DNA of 64,000 nt from Sporosarcina jiandibaonis (GTDB lineage: Bacteria; Bacillota; Bacilli; Bacillales_A; Planococcaceae): NCBI RefSeq assembly GCF_013184495.1, contig NZ_JAAOIY010000006.1, positions 62,001-126,000 on the forward strand. The letters run 5' to 3'. Each line of letters opens with the position of its first letter. Positions within the stretch are counted from its first letter, which is position 1. Shown here one piece after another: positions 33,924-42,624 of the stretch. Both the position numbers and the translations under genes were made by a program. Under the pieces are notes generated by a model. The model had not been told where the DNA came from, did no database searches, and saw only the letters and a program-made list of their open reading frames with translations.

Positions 33924-34749
33924 ACGTGAAGACTATAATCGCTAGTATCGCGGCTAGAACGAGTCTATAAATCGCGAATGGCATAAGTTTCACTTTCGAA
34001 ATCAACTTCAAGAAGAAACGAATCGAAATGAGTGCGAACACAAATGCACTTACGAATCCGACAACATAAAACGATAAATAATCCATCTCCATATGTTCCC
34101 AGTTCTTTAATACCGAAACGAGACTTGCACCCATCATAATCGGAACGGCCATGATGAATGTAAAATCTGCCGCTGTTCGGTGATTCATGCCGAATAGGAC
34201 ACCACCGGAAATTGTTGCGCCTGAACGAGAAAACCCCGGCCATAATGATAGACATTGAACCAGACCGACCGTAAATGCTTGTCGGTAACTAATTTGATCC
34301 AATGTTTTCACTCTTGGATATCTCGGTCCGAGTTTATCCGCGCCAATCATGAGGATCGCTCCTATGACAAGTGCCGCAATAACCGTTTCCACTCTGAATA
34401 AATAATCGTCAATCAAATCTTTAAATGCAAAACCAAGAATAACTGCTGGCAACATCCCGACAATTACATGCATTAAATTGAAACGATCATTCATTTTCTT
34501 GCCATCAATTTTATAAAGCCCGACTAAACTGAATAAACGTTTCCAAAACACAACAACGACGGCAAGTATCGATCCCAACTGAATAACAATTTTAAATGTA
34601 TTCGCCGGATACTTACCGAGAAACTCTTGGGATTTCAACCACATATCATCGACAATGATTAAATGCCCTGTCGAAGAAACAGGCGCAAATTCTGTCATAC
34701 CTTCTACAAATCCTAAAATCAGTGCTTTTATTAATTCAAAAAAGTCCAT
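33922..34749 (-). CDS. uppP: Undecaprenyl-diphosphatase
   Basis: 275 aa, eight or so membrane helices. Catalytic motifs GFVEGMTEFAPVSSTGH (~13-29; the (E/Q)xxxE motif and PxSSTxH) and PGFSRSGAT (~170) are intact. UppP recycles undecaprenyl pyrophosphate to the carrier lipid at the membrane and confers bacitracin tolerance. The ATG has AGGTGAC upstream and the gene is 7 nt after the DedA gene. Its presence fits the Bce and Lia modules nearby. Confidence 0.93.
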   Translation of the reverse strand: MDFFELIKALILGFVEGMTEFAPVSSTGHLIIVDDMWLKSQEFLGKYPANTFKIVIQLGSILAVVVVFWKRLFSLVGLYKIDGKKMNDRFNLMHVIVGMLPAVILGFAFKDLIDDYLFRVETVIAALVIGAILMIGADKLGPRYPRVKTLDQISYRQAFTVGLVQCLSLWPGFSRSGATISGGVLFGMNHRTAADFTFIMAVPIMMGASLVSVLKNWEHMEMDYLSFYVVGFVSAFVFALISIRFFLKLISKVKLMPFAIYRLVLAAILAIIVFT

Positions 34750-34756
34750 ATGTCAC

Positions 34757-35368
34757 CTATGCTCTCTTTCTGCGGAAGCGAATATACCAAATAATCGCCG
34801 CTACTCCGCTCATTCCGATTATTACGTACGCAATGTTCGAATAAATATCCATATAATACACAATCGATTCCCAATTGTCTCCGACCGCGACACCGACAGA
34901 AACGAGAATTCCGTTCCATAGCAAACTACCAAGGGTCGTCAATAATATGAATAATGGAAAGTTCATATTGGACATGCCTGCCGGAACCGAAATAAGGCTC
35001 CGAATAAGTGGAACTAACCGGCAAAAAAACACAGTCCATGGGCCGTATTTGTCAAACCATGCATCCGCTTTATGAATATCTTTCCTAGTCAGTCGCAATA
35101 GGCGACCCCAGCGATCGACGATCTTTTCTAAGCGGCTCACATCAATCAGGAGACCTATGCTATATAAAATCATTGCTCCAATCACTGATCCGATAGTTGC
35201 CGCTATGATGACGCCGAGTTGTGTCATTTCCGTGAACGTCGTCATAAATCCGCCAAACGTCAATATCACTTCTGAAGGGATTGGCGGAAAGATATTTTCA
35301 AGCATAATCAACAATAATACACCAAAATAGCCAAACTCGCTCATAAATTCAGTAATCCAATTTTCCAC
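34757..35368 (-). CDS. DedA-family membrane protein
   Basis: 203 aa, four to five membrane segments. Family signatures: NIFPPIPSEVILTFGGF (~27-43) and FFCRLVPLIRSLISVPAGMSNM (~115-136). DedA/UptA-type proteins are now known to flip undecaprenyl phosphate or other phospholipids; being directly upstream of uppP (7 nt) supports a role in undecaprenyl-carrier recycling here. Starts with GTG at 35368. Confidence 0.87.
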   Translation of the reverse strand: MENWITEFMSEFGYFGVLLLIMLENIFPPIPSEVILTFGGFMTTFTEMTQLGVIIAATIGSVIGAMILYSIGLLIDVSRLEKIVDRWGRLLRLTRKDIHKADAWFDKYGPWTVFFCRLVPLIRSLISVPAGMSNMNFPLFILLTTLGSLLWNGILVSVGVAVGDNWESIVYYMDIYSNIAYVIIGMSGVAAIIWYIRFRRKRA

Positions 35369-35659
35369 GATCTATCCCCACCGATACCAAGTCTACTAAA
35401 ATCAATACTTCTATGCAAATTGAATTTCCACATGAATTGGACGTTTACAATTAAGGATAGTTCCATAAGTAGGTAGTATTTTATGCAAAGCGAGATTTAT
35501 TCATGATATTTATAACATTCATTTCGATCTCACACGCTACATTATCTCTTTTATTTGTGGATATCTTTTCGTTCTTCATAGTTATACACAGATTCCCGTG
35601 GGTAACTTGCCATATATGTGCATAGATTCTGAAAATTACCTTTTCAATACACAACTAAA
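35369..35659. other. Intergenic region, nothing recognised
   Basis: About 290 AT-rich nt between the DedA gene and a small membrane protein gene. It should hold the DedA-uppP promoter on the minus strand. No reading frame with a ribosome binding site and no clear structure were found. Confidence 0.5.
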
Positions 35660-35869
35660 CTATTTTTTGCCTATAATAATCTTTTCCACAATTAATAATG
35701 TGCATAAGATGACAGTGAAAATAAACGTAACAATAAGCGCATGCGTCTGAAGATGATAGGAACTCTCAACAGACGAATAACCTATATTCGACATAATCGG
35801 TGCAACCAAAAAAATAGTGATCAAATATAAAATCACTGTGGCTAACATAGCCCTTCCGAATGATTTCAA
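35660..35869 (-). CDS. Small two-helix membrane protein, unknown
   Basis: 69 aa with two hydrophobic helices (about 8-27 and 43-62) separated by a polar loop with SSVESSYHLQ, ending in basic residues. Starts with TTG at 35869 behind AAAAGGGGCG. No family recognised. It stands alone, 64 nt upstream of the acyl-CoA ligase stop in the same direction. Confidence 0.6.
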   Translation of the reverse strand: MKSFGRAMLATVILYLITIFLVAPIMSNIGYSSVESSYHLQTHALIVTFIFTVILCTLLIVEKIIIGKK

Positions 35870-35932
35870 TCAACACGCCCCTTTTGCGTTTTTCAGAAAA
35901 CAAGCCACCCTGAGTAAACGGGCGGCCTAAGC

Positions 35933-37555
35933 TTATACTTCCTCTAACTGTTCGGCGAGTTTCTCTCGGAGTGCTCTCTTTAAAAACTTCCCGACCGAGG
36001 TTTTCGGGATTTCATTTAAAAACACGACATCGTCTGGGACCCACCATTTCGCAAATTGCCCTTCTATATAGGACAGTAATTCTTTTTTCATATTCTCATC
36101 AGGCGTTTTACCTTCATGCAACACAACACAAGCAAGCGGACGTTCCAACCACTTTTCATGCGGTAATGCGATTACCGCTGCTTCAAATACCGCATCATGT
36201 GTCATTAATGCATTTTCAAGATCAACGGATGAAATCCACTCACCCCCGCTTTTTATCAAATCTGCGGTTCTATCCATCAATTTCAAGTATCCGTCTTCTG
36301 TCATGACTGCAATATCTCCCGTATAAAGCCAACCATCTTTAAATGCATTCGCCGTACGTTCGTCTTTATAATACTCGCTTGCAATCCAGGGACCTTTGAT
36401 GATTAATTCACCCATCGTTTTTCCGTCCCACGGCACTTCCCCGTCTTCATTCACAATGCGAACTTCGAGTCCAGGCATTGTCAACCCTTGAAGCGCACGA
36501 ACACTGATTTTGTCATCCATCGAATAATTTTCCATTTTAGATGTAAATACCGACAAACTCACAAGCGGCGACGTTTCAGTTAATCCGTATCCTACAATGA
36601 ATGGAACTTTATATTTTTCTTCGAATGCACGTATGAGTCCTTTCGGTGAAGCCGAACCGCCACTAACGATCGCACGAAGGGATGATATATCTCGCGGATT
36701 CTTTTCAAGTTCGTTTAGGACTGCCAACCAAATTGTCGGAACGCCCGCCGTAATCGTTACTTTCTCCTGTTCAATTAAATCGAGAATAAGAGCCGGATTA
36801 AATCCTGGTCCCGGTAGAACTTGTGACGTTCCAAAGAACACAGCCGCGAACGGCATTCCCCATGCATTTGCATGGAACATCGGAACAATTGCCAACGTAA
36901 CGTCGCGCTCGGACATACCCATTGCATCAGACAAACCTAATGCATAACTGTGCAACACAAGTCCGCGATGCGTGTATACGACACCTTTTGGATTTCCCGT
37001 CGTCGCGGATGTATAGCACATGCCGGCAGGTGTGTTTTCATCTAGATCATCAGGAAATTCAAACGTATCAGAAGCTGATTCTAGAAGAGCTTCATAGGAA
37101 TGAACATTCTCAAGTGTCGTTTCAGGAATCTCTTTGCTGTCGCCCATAATGACATAATGTTTAACTGTTTTTAACAATGGCGCAAGCTGTTGAAGATGCG
37201 GAAATAAATTATCGTCGACTAGAAGAATTTCATCTTCAGCATGGTTGATAACATACGCGATATGTTCTGGCGATAGTCGAATGTTTATCATATGAAGGAC
37301 TGCACCGGTACACGGAACACCGAAATAAGCTTCTAAGTGACGATGGTGGTTCCAAGCAAAAGAACCAACTTTCGTGCCGTGCTTCATGCCGAGTTTTGTC
37401 AGTGCATCCGCAAGTTTTCGTGTTCGTTTTGCAAACTCACTATACGGGATACGGTGGATTGTATCCTCGCCCGTCCGAGAAATGATTAACTTGTCCGGGA
37501 AGAACTGTTCTGCTCGTTTGACAAATGACGATAATAATAGCGGTGTTTGCATCAT
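35933..37555 (-). CDS. Acyl-CoA synthetase (AMP-forming, medium/long-chain)
   Basis: 540 aa, adenylate-forming family. Core motifs: YTSATTGNPKGVVYTHRG (P-loop-like, ~176-193), GYGLTETSP (~326), YTGDIAVMTEDGY and a C-terminal KTSVGKFLKR with the catalytic Lys. Overall it is close to the AlkK/FadD-like branch that activates medium to long fatty acids. ATG with AAAAGGAGC upstream. Chain-length preference is not predictable. No neighbouring beta-oxidation genes. Confidence 0.87.
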   Translation of the reverse strand: MMQTPLLLSSFVKRAEQFFPDKLIISRTGEDTIHRIPYSEFAKRTRKLADALTKLGMKHGTKVGSFAWNHHRHLEAYFGVPCTGAVLHMINIRLSPEHIAYVINHAEDEILLVDDNLFPHLQQLAPLLKTVKHYVIMGDSKEIPETTLENVHSYEALLESASDTFEFPDDLDENTPAGMCYTSATTGNPKGVVYTHRGLVLHSYALGLSDAMGMSERDVTLAIVPMFHANAWGMPFAAVFFGTSQVLPGPGFNPALILDLIEQEKVTITAGVPTIWLAVLNELEKNPRDISSLRAIVSGGSASPKGLIRAFEEKYKVPFIVGYGLTETSPLVSLSVFTSKMENYSMDDKISVRALQGLTMPGLEVRIVNEDGEVPWDGKTMGELIIKGPWIASEYYKDERTANAFKDGWLYTGDIAVMTEDGYLKLMDRTADLIKSGGEWISSVDLENALMTHDAVFEAAVIALPHEKWLERPLACVVLHEGKTPDENMKKELLSYIEGQFAKWWVPDDVVFLNEIPKTSVGKFLKRALREKLAEQLEEV

Positions 37556-37871
37556 ACTAAATCCAGCTCCTTTTAATTAGGTAATAGATGATTAAGTACT
37601 TAACGCAATCGGTACCGGGTAACCCAATGATTATATGCAATTCTTCCTTTCTGTATGTCTTGATAATCGCCCCTTTCTAGCAATCAACCTTTTAGTTATC
37701 TAAATTTAAAGACTCTTCATTCAATTATAGTCTACATGAAAGCTAGTCCAATTTCCATAGCACTTTATATATAATTCAGCCTTAGGTCTTAGATGGAAAT
37801 CCGTTCTGCGCCTGTAGGGACAAACAGGATTCCATTATATGATTAAGGTACAAATAAAGGAGGCAAGGAAA
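37556..37871. other. Divergent intergenic region ligase/lia
   Basis: 316 nt that must contain the promoters of the acyl-CoA ligase gene (minus) and of liaI (plus). No T-box, riboswitch or small gene seen. GCCTTAGGTCTTAGATGG at 37781-37798 is the most distinctive block and might be part of a LiaR site, but I cannot confirm it. Confidence 0.4.
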
Positions 37872-38228
37872 ATGAAAAAATTCGGACTTGTACTACTCGG
37901 CATCACTGCAGGAATTATCGCTGTCGCTAATTTAGGTTCGTTATTGGCACTCGCTTTTTCGGCGCTAATCGCATATGCAGGTGTCCACTACTTCAGAAAA
38001 AGCGACTCTACGATTGCAAAGTTATTCTGGGGAGGCATACTTCTGATCGGCTTAATCACAGCGATTTCGAATGTACCCGCTTTTATCGGCATCATCGCGA
38101 TTCTAGGCGTTTTATATGTGTGGCGCAAATGGAATAGCGCTCCGGCAGATAACAACATTATCGAACATGGACCCGTAAACGATCCGTTCGTTAACTTCGA
38201 AAGACAATGGGAAGAAATCACAAAATAA
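37872..38228 (+). CDS. LiaI-like small membrane protein
   Basis: 118 aa with four hydrophobic segments across residues 3-85 and a hydrophilic tail (NDPFVNFERQWEEITK). The ATG at 37872 has AAAGGAGGCAAGG just upstream. Directly followed (17 nt) by a PspA/LiaH homologue, as liaI is in B. subtilis, where LiaI anchors LiaH at the membrane under envelope stress. It is longer than B. subtilis LiaI and closer to the lmo0954-type proteins. Confidence 0.75.
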   Translation: MKKFGLVLLGITAGIIAVANLGSLLALAFSALIAYAGVHYFRKSDSTIAKLFWGGILLIGLITAISNVPAFIGIIAILGVLYVWRKWNSAPADNNIIEHGPVNDPFVNFERQWEEITK

Positions 38229-38244
38229 TGAGGAGGAATTTATT

Positions 38245-38883
38245 ATGAATTCACTTTGGAATCGATTTAAATACACAGTACAAGCAGACTTGCACACGGC
38301 TTTTGACAAAAAAGAAAAGAAAAATCCAATTGCGATGCTTAACCAGTACATTCGCGAAGCAGAAAAACAAACAAATTCAGTCGGAAAATTGCTTGAACGT
38401 CAATTTAAACTTAAAACTGAACTTCAAAAAGAATTAACTGAAGCTGAAACAATGGTCGATAAACGTCGAAGTCAGCTAAAGCTCGCGCAATCTGTCGGTG
38501 AAGAAGATTTAGTCGCATTTGCAGAACAGGAGGTTAATACTTACGAAAAGCGCGCGAATGATCTTACAGAAACCATCATTAATGTTGCTGACGAATTAAC
38601 AACGTTAGAACGTAAATTCGAAGAAATGAAACATAAAGTTAAAGATATGAAAGTACGTCAGTTACAATTAATGGGCAAAGAAAATGTAACACGCGCCCAT
38701 CATCAAATGGACAAAGTGATTTCTCCCGAGACAGCAGATGAAAAAATATCGTCAATTACGGAGATGAATCAATATATAGAAAGCCTTGGCAGCAAAATTG
38801 ACCGGGAATACGAAACATCCTCAATGGAACGCCGACTCGAATCACTCGAAACAACTACTGAAAAAAATGTCGAACTTGTGTAA
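38245..38883 (+). CDS. liaH: PspA/IM30-family phage-shock protein
   Basis: 212 aa, almost entirely coiled coil (about 25-185) after a short N-terminal amphipathic helix (NSLWNRFKYTVQADLHTAF). This is the LiaH/PspA architecture; such proteins oligomerise and protect the membrane from bacitracin- or daptomycin-type damage. ATG with GAGGAGG upstream. A 520-nt repeat-filled gap separates it from liaF. Confidence 0.9.
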   Translation: MNSLWNRFKYTVQADLHTAFDKKEKKNPIAMLNQYIREAEKQTNSVGKLLERQFKLKTELQKELTEAETMVDKRRSQLKLAQSVGEEDLVAFAEQEVNTYEKRANDLTETIINVADELTTLERKFEEMKHKVKDMKVRQLQLMGKENVTRAHHQMDKVISPETADEKISSITEMNQYIESLGSKIDREYETSSMERRLESLETTTEKNVELV

Positions 38884-38903
38884 ACTATAAGATATGTGAT
38901 ATC

Positions 38904-39366
38904 AGCGCGCGTGTTGAAGTTATGCGCGCTGGATAGTTTTTATGCGCGGATCTTGAGGGTTTTGCGCGCGGTAAAAATTTTATGCGCGCTTTTAAAGATT
39001 TATGCGCGGACTTGGTATTTTCTGCGTACGGCGGAAAGTTATGCGCGCTGGATAGTTTTTATGCGCGGATCTCGGGGGTTTTGCGCGCGGTAAAAATTTT
39101 ATGCGCGCTTTTAAAGATTTATGCGCGGACTTGGTATTTTCTGCGTAAGGCGGAAAGTTATGCGCACTGGATAGTTTTTACGCGCGGATTTCGGGGGTTT
39201 TGCGCGCGGTAAAAATTTTATGCGCGCTTTTAAAGATTTATGCGCGGACTTGGTATTTTCTGCGTACGGCGGAAAGTTATGCGCGCTGGTTAGTTTTTAT
39301 GCGCGGATCTCGGGGGTTTTGCGCGCGATAAAAATTTTATGCTCGCTTCTAGAGATTTATGCGCTT
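38904..39366. repeat. Higher-order tandem repeat: 119-bp unit of six 20-nt TGCGCG subunits
   Basis: Twenty-four copies of a TGCGCG core start at 38904, 38923, 38943, 38963, 38983, 39003, 39023, 39042 and so on to 39360, spaced 20 nt (19 nt once per cycle). Six subunits make a 119-bp unit repeated about four times with very few changes. The cores are alternating purine-pyrimidine (often ATGCGCGC). 119 is not a multiple of 3, so frames shift between units and the open frames through it have no ribosome binding site; it is non-coding DNA within the lia operon. Confidence 0.95.
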
Positions 39367-39403
39367 ATACTACCGACAACAATACAGAAGAGGAGGAGAT
39401 AAA

Positions 39404-40108
39404 ATGAAGGAGCAATTCAATACAAGCAAAATTACATTTTGGAGCTTTGCATTTTTACTCCTCGTTCTTTTTGAAACGGTTTTTTTACGTACAGGTAGCA
39501 TAGCTTTTGTTATTATCGGCTCGTTTCTCCTCTATTTTGGGATTCGGAAGCAATCAAAGTTTCTAGTCATTACAGGACTTATTTTTATTGTTCTCGCTCT
39601 ATTTACCTTATGGAGTTTGCGTCTATTAGCCTTACTCTTAGTCATTAATATTCTCTATAAATTATGGAAAGGCGTTCCCGCAGAAACAATCATGCAGCCT
39701 CTTCACGAATATAAAAAAGAAACGCCGAACGGAATCTGGAAAAACAATTTATTTTCAGTCCAGTCTTCGCCCTTTTCATCTTACGAATGGGAAGATGTTC
39801 ACATTCAAGGCTTCTTCGGAGATATTACGATCGATGTCACGGAGACTGTCCTACCAAAAGGAACTTCACTCATTTCCGTCAGACAAGGAATCGGGAAAAT
39901 CAAAATTGAATTACCCTATGAGATTCCAGTTCGCGTCCATTACACAACCCTTTTCGGCGAGGCAAAACTTTTTGGCGTTCATAAAAAAAGACTCATCAAT
40001 GAGTTTCTTCATATGAAAGAGGGTTATACAGAGTCGGCGAATAATGGTCCGGAACTCATTATCACTCTATCTACTTGGGCCGGGGATGTTGAGGTGACAC
40101 GTAAATGA
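39404..40108 (+). CDS. liaF: LiaF-like inhibitor of the LiaRS system
   Basis: 234 aa: four short membrane helices in the first ~95 residues and a C-terminal cytosolic or envelope beta domain (DVHIQGFFGDITIDVTETVLPKG ... VHYTTLFGEAKLFGV) of the LiaF/DUF2154 type. LiaF keeps LiaS in check in the absence of envelope stress. ATG at 39404 behind AGGAGGAG. It overlaps liaS by 4 nt. Confidence 0.87.
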   Translation: MKEQFNTSKITFWSFAFLLLVLFETVFLRTGSIAFVIIGSFLLYFGIRKQSKFLVITGLIFIVLALFTLWSLRLLALLLVINILYKLWKGVPAETIMQPLHEYKKETPNGIWKNNLFSVQSSPFSSYEWEDVHIQGFFGDITIDVTETVLPKGTSLISVRQGIGKIKIELPYEIPVRVHYTTLFGEAKLFGVHKKRLINEFLHMKEGYTESANNGPELIITLSTWAGDVEVTRK

Positions 40109-41133
40109 GAAAAGTGATTGCGCGCGGTTTTTTCCTGACATTCCTGTTTGTAATAATTGCGGCACTTTACCTTTATTTCCTGATTGGATTGCCATTAAGA
40201 GAAAGTTGGCGAGCGTTTTATGAGTTGACAGTTTCCGCTGTCCCGATTGGCTGGTGGATTCTTAATACCGCACTCTTGCTTGGATGGACCATTGCCATCT
40301 GGACGCATAATCTAGAACGTTCAAAAGAAAAAGTCATTGAAAAGAGATTGTCTAATATACTTGCTACTGATGGAGACGCCTACCCTAAAGAAAAATTCAC
40401 GCCTCGTATGGATCGGACCATTGAAACAGTTTCGGATTTAATTCATTCGCAACGAAAAAGCTTGCAACGCATTACAGATGAACGAGCTGAAACGCAAGAC
40501 CAACTTATTCAAGAACGCGTCGTACAAGAACGCCAACGACTTGCGCGGGAATTGCATGACTCAGTCTCCCAACAATTATTCGCCGCCTCAATGCTGTTAT
40601 CCGCAATTACGGAGGGCGAAGAAGACGCCGCAGCAAAAGTGCCCCTTCATCAAGTTGAAAGAATGGTCCAACAAGCTCAATTGGAAATGAGGGCTCTACT
40701 TCTCCATCTGCGTCCGGCTGCTCTTAAAAACAAGTCTCTCGCAGAAGGTCTAGAAGAACTTTTAGTCGAATTAAAAGAGAAGGTCTTATTTGATATTCGT
40801 TACCGCTTAGAAGAAGTACATCTTTCAAAAGGCGCTGAAGATCATCTCTTCCGAATCGCCCAAGAGACTTTGTCCAACACACTGCGCCATGCGCAAGCGA
40901 CAGAAGTTGATATTCTATTAGTGGAAAGAGACGGACTTGCCATTTTGCGCGTGCAAGATAACGGCATCGGCTTTAAAGAAGTTGACGAAAAAACAGGTTC
41001 TTACGGCTTGCAAAACGTTAAAGAACGAGCTATTGAAATTGGAGCGACCTGTAAAATCGTCTCTGTGCCTTCGCAAGGCACTATTATTGAAGTGAAATTA
41101 CCTACTCTGAAAGGAGCTGAATCGATTGATTAA
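40105..41133 (+). CDS. liaS: NarL-type sensor histidine kinase
   Basis: 342 aa: two N-terminal membrane helices (~8-30 and ~48-66) with a short extracellular loop, a coiled linker, HisKA_3 domain with RLARELHDSVSQQLFAASM (phosphoacceptor His ~149) and HATPase (EETLSNTLRHAQA, DNGIGF, GSYGLQNVKERA). Intramembrane-type sensor of lipid II cycle antibiotics. Overlaps liaF (4 nt) and liaR (8 nt). Confidence 0.92.
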   Translation: MRKVIARGFFLTFLFVIIAALYLYFLIGLPLRESWRAFYELTVSAVPIGWWILNTALLLGWTIAIWTHNLERSKEKVIEKRLSNILATDGDAYPKEKFTPRMDRTIETVSDLIHSQRKSLQRITDERAETQDQLIQERVVQERQRLARELHDSVSQQLFAASMLLSAITEGEEDAAAKVPLHQVERMVQQAQLEMRALLLHLRPAALKNKSLAEGLEELLVELKEKVLFDIRYRLEEVHLSKGAEDHLFRIAQETLSNTLRHAQATEVDILLVERDGLAILRVQDNGIGFKEVDEKTGSYGLQNVKERAIEIGATCKIVSVPSQGTIIEVKLPTLKGAESID

Positions 41134-41758
41134 GATTTTATTGGTAGATGATCATGAAATGGTTCGTATCGGCGTCTCTGCATACTTAAAAATCCAACCC
41201 GATATGGAAGTTGTCGGAGAAGCTGTTAATGGAATTGAAGCGGTAGATAAAGCGCTAGAATTGCGACCGGATATCATATTAATGGATATGGTCATGCCCG
41301 GCATGAATGGGGCTGAAGCGACTAAAGCGATCATTGATCAATGGCCAGAAGCGAAGATTATGATAATTACCAGCTTTTTGGACGATGACAAAGTGTATCC
41401 TGCACTCGAAGCAGGCGCAATTAGCTACATATTAAAAACGTCGAATGCAAAACGGATTGCGGAGGCCATTCGTGAAACATTAAAAGGCCAAACGGTGCTA
41501 GAACCTGAAGTGACGACAAAAATGATGAAACGAATGCGTGTCGGCAATCAATCATCGCTCCATGAACAGTTAACCGAGCGGGAACTTGAAGTGTTGCTCC
41601 TCATTTCAAAAGGAAAAACGAATCAAGAAATCGCAGATGAATTATTCATCGCCATTAAGACCGTAAAAACGCATGTGAGTAATTTATTGTCAAAACTAGA
41701 AGTTCAGGACCGAACACAAGCCGTTATCTATGCGTTTAAACATCAATTGGTAAAATGA
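41126..41758 (+). CDS. liaR: NarL-type response regulator
   Basis: 210 aa: receiver with DDHEMVR, phosphoacceptor Asp in IILMDMVMPGM, Lys in YILKTS, and a LuxR-type helix-turn-helix (LTERELEVLLLISKGKTNQEIADELFIAIKTVKTHVSNLLSKL). Starts with TTG at 41126 (AAAGGAGC at 9 nt). Expected to activate liaIH. Confidence 0.93.
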   Translation: MIKILLVDDHEMVRIGVSAYLKIQPDMEVVGEAVNGIEAVDKALELRPDIILMDMVMPGMNGAEATKAIIDQWPEAKIMIITSFLDDDKVYPALEAGAISYILKTSNAKRIAEAIRETLKGQTVLEPEVTTKMMKRMRVGNQSSLHEQLTERELEVLLLISKGKTNQEIADELFIAIKTVKTHVSNLLSKLEVQDRTQAVIYAFKHQLVK

Positions 41759-41797
41759 AAAATCAGCTGACCTAACATTTAGGCTGCTGACTTTTCG
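41758..41797. terminator. Terminator at the end of the lia operon
   Basis: AATCAGCTGACCTAA and TTAGGCTGCTGACTTTT arms with a short loop between the convergent liaR and DinB genes. Confidence 0.65.
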
Positions 41798-41801
41798 TCG
41801 T

Positions 41802-42278
41802 TTATTTTAATGTCGCATGATTTAACCCATCGATAATTCCCGTGTGCAGACCTTCATGCCAAATTGCAAATAAGATTAACGACCCGATTGTTTTTACTTT
41901 ATAATCGCCAAAATCTATCGGATTCTCTAAAGGTTCTTCGAGTCTTCCTGCAAGGACTTTTGTTAGACGCGTAGTTTGCTCTGTCAATGCATATATGACT
42001 TCCTCATTTGAAGGAATATTCCCTTCCCAAATTGCAGGAGAAGACCCTCTCACAAAAAGCGGAATCCATTCAGCATGAACGATCTCATATTCTTTATCTA
42101 TTAGATGTACGAAATACTCCAGCGTCACATAAATATGTCCGGCGTTCCACCTTATTGTATTACTAAATCCAGTCGGTTGCGTATCCCACTCAGCATCAAC
42201 TGATTGTTTCAGAAGACCTAGCGTGTATAAACGCGTGAAATTCATCTGATTCAGGATTTCGATTGTCAACATCCCCAT
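41802..42278 (-). CDS. DinB-family protein
   Basis: 158-aa four-helix protein of the DinB/YfiT superfamily. Metal-binding His positions expected for the fold are seen in WNAGHIYVTLEYF (~47) and AIWHEGLHTGII (two His near the C-terminus). Members include thiol-transferases and many of unknown role. The ATG at 42278 (MGMLTIE) is 8 nt after the stop of the preceding 64-aa gene; longer in-frame starts lie inside that gene and lack a site. Confidence 0.8.
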   Translation of the reverse strand: MGMLTIEILNQMNFTRLYTLGLLKQSVDAEWDTQPTGFSNTIRWNAGHIYVTLEYFVHLIDKEYEIVHAEWIPLFVRGSSPAIWEGNIPSNEEVIYALTEQTTRLTKVLAGRLEEPLENPIDFGDYKVKTIGSLILFAIWHEGLHTGIIDGLNHATLK

Positions 42279-42285
42279 TTCTTCT

Positions 42286-42480
42286 CTATTTTCTTTTTTT
42301 ATTTTCACCGTAAGCGGAAGGCTTTTGTTCGCCATCTTCCTTAAATTCGTTTTCTCGAAAAACTTCTGTTTCATTCGATTCTGCCGGATCCGAAAGTGGA
42401 AGGTCAGCGTCTGTTTTTCCGTGTTTATCAACTTTTGGTTCAAAATCAGCTTTGTTTGGATAATTCTCATGTTTTGTCAT
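42286..42480 (-). CDS. Small hydrophilic, probably disordered protein
   Basis: 64 aa, rich in Lys, Glu, Asp and Asn (TKHENYPNKADFEPKVDKHG at the start, EDGEQKPSAYGENKKRK at the end), no hydrophobic segment. The ATG at 42480 has an excellent AAGGAGACGAG site. It is followed within 8 nt by the DinB gene, so the two form an operon. No family recognised. Confidence 0.65.
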   Translation of the reverse strand: MTKHENYPNKADFEPKVDKHGKTDADLPLSDPAESNETEVFRENEFKEDGEQKPSAYGENKKRK

Positions 42481-42624
42481 GTTTTCTCGTCTCCTTATTA
42501 AGAATATTAACTCATCCATATTAGTAGTATACCCGAACGAGAGAATAAAGACTATTTTGAAACTTCTTCTTTACACGGCTCCCCTACCGGCATATAGTAT
42601 AAATAAATACCTCGGAGGTGTGTG

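Noticed and set aside
37560..37640. T-box-like leader of the acyl-CoA ligase gene
   Set aside because: A GGTACCGGGTAACC block is seen but it does not match the T-box GGGTGGNACCGCG motif and no specifier stem or terminator is present.
38904..39366. CRISPR array
   Set aside because: Cores are only 6-8 nt, the whole 119-bp unit including the 'spacers' is repeated, and there are no cas genes.
38896..39402. Several plus-strand open frames through the TGCGCG array
   Set aside because: The 119-bp unit is not a multiple of three, the frames have no ribosome binding sites, and they are a by-product of the repeat lacking stops.
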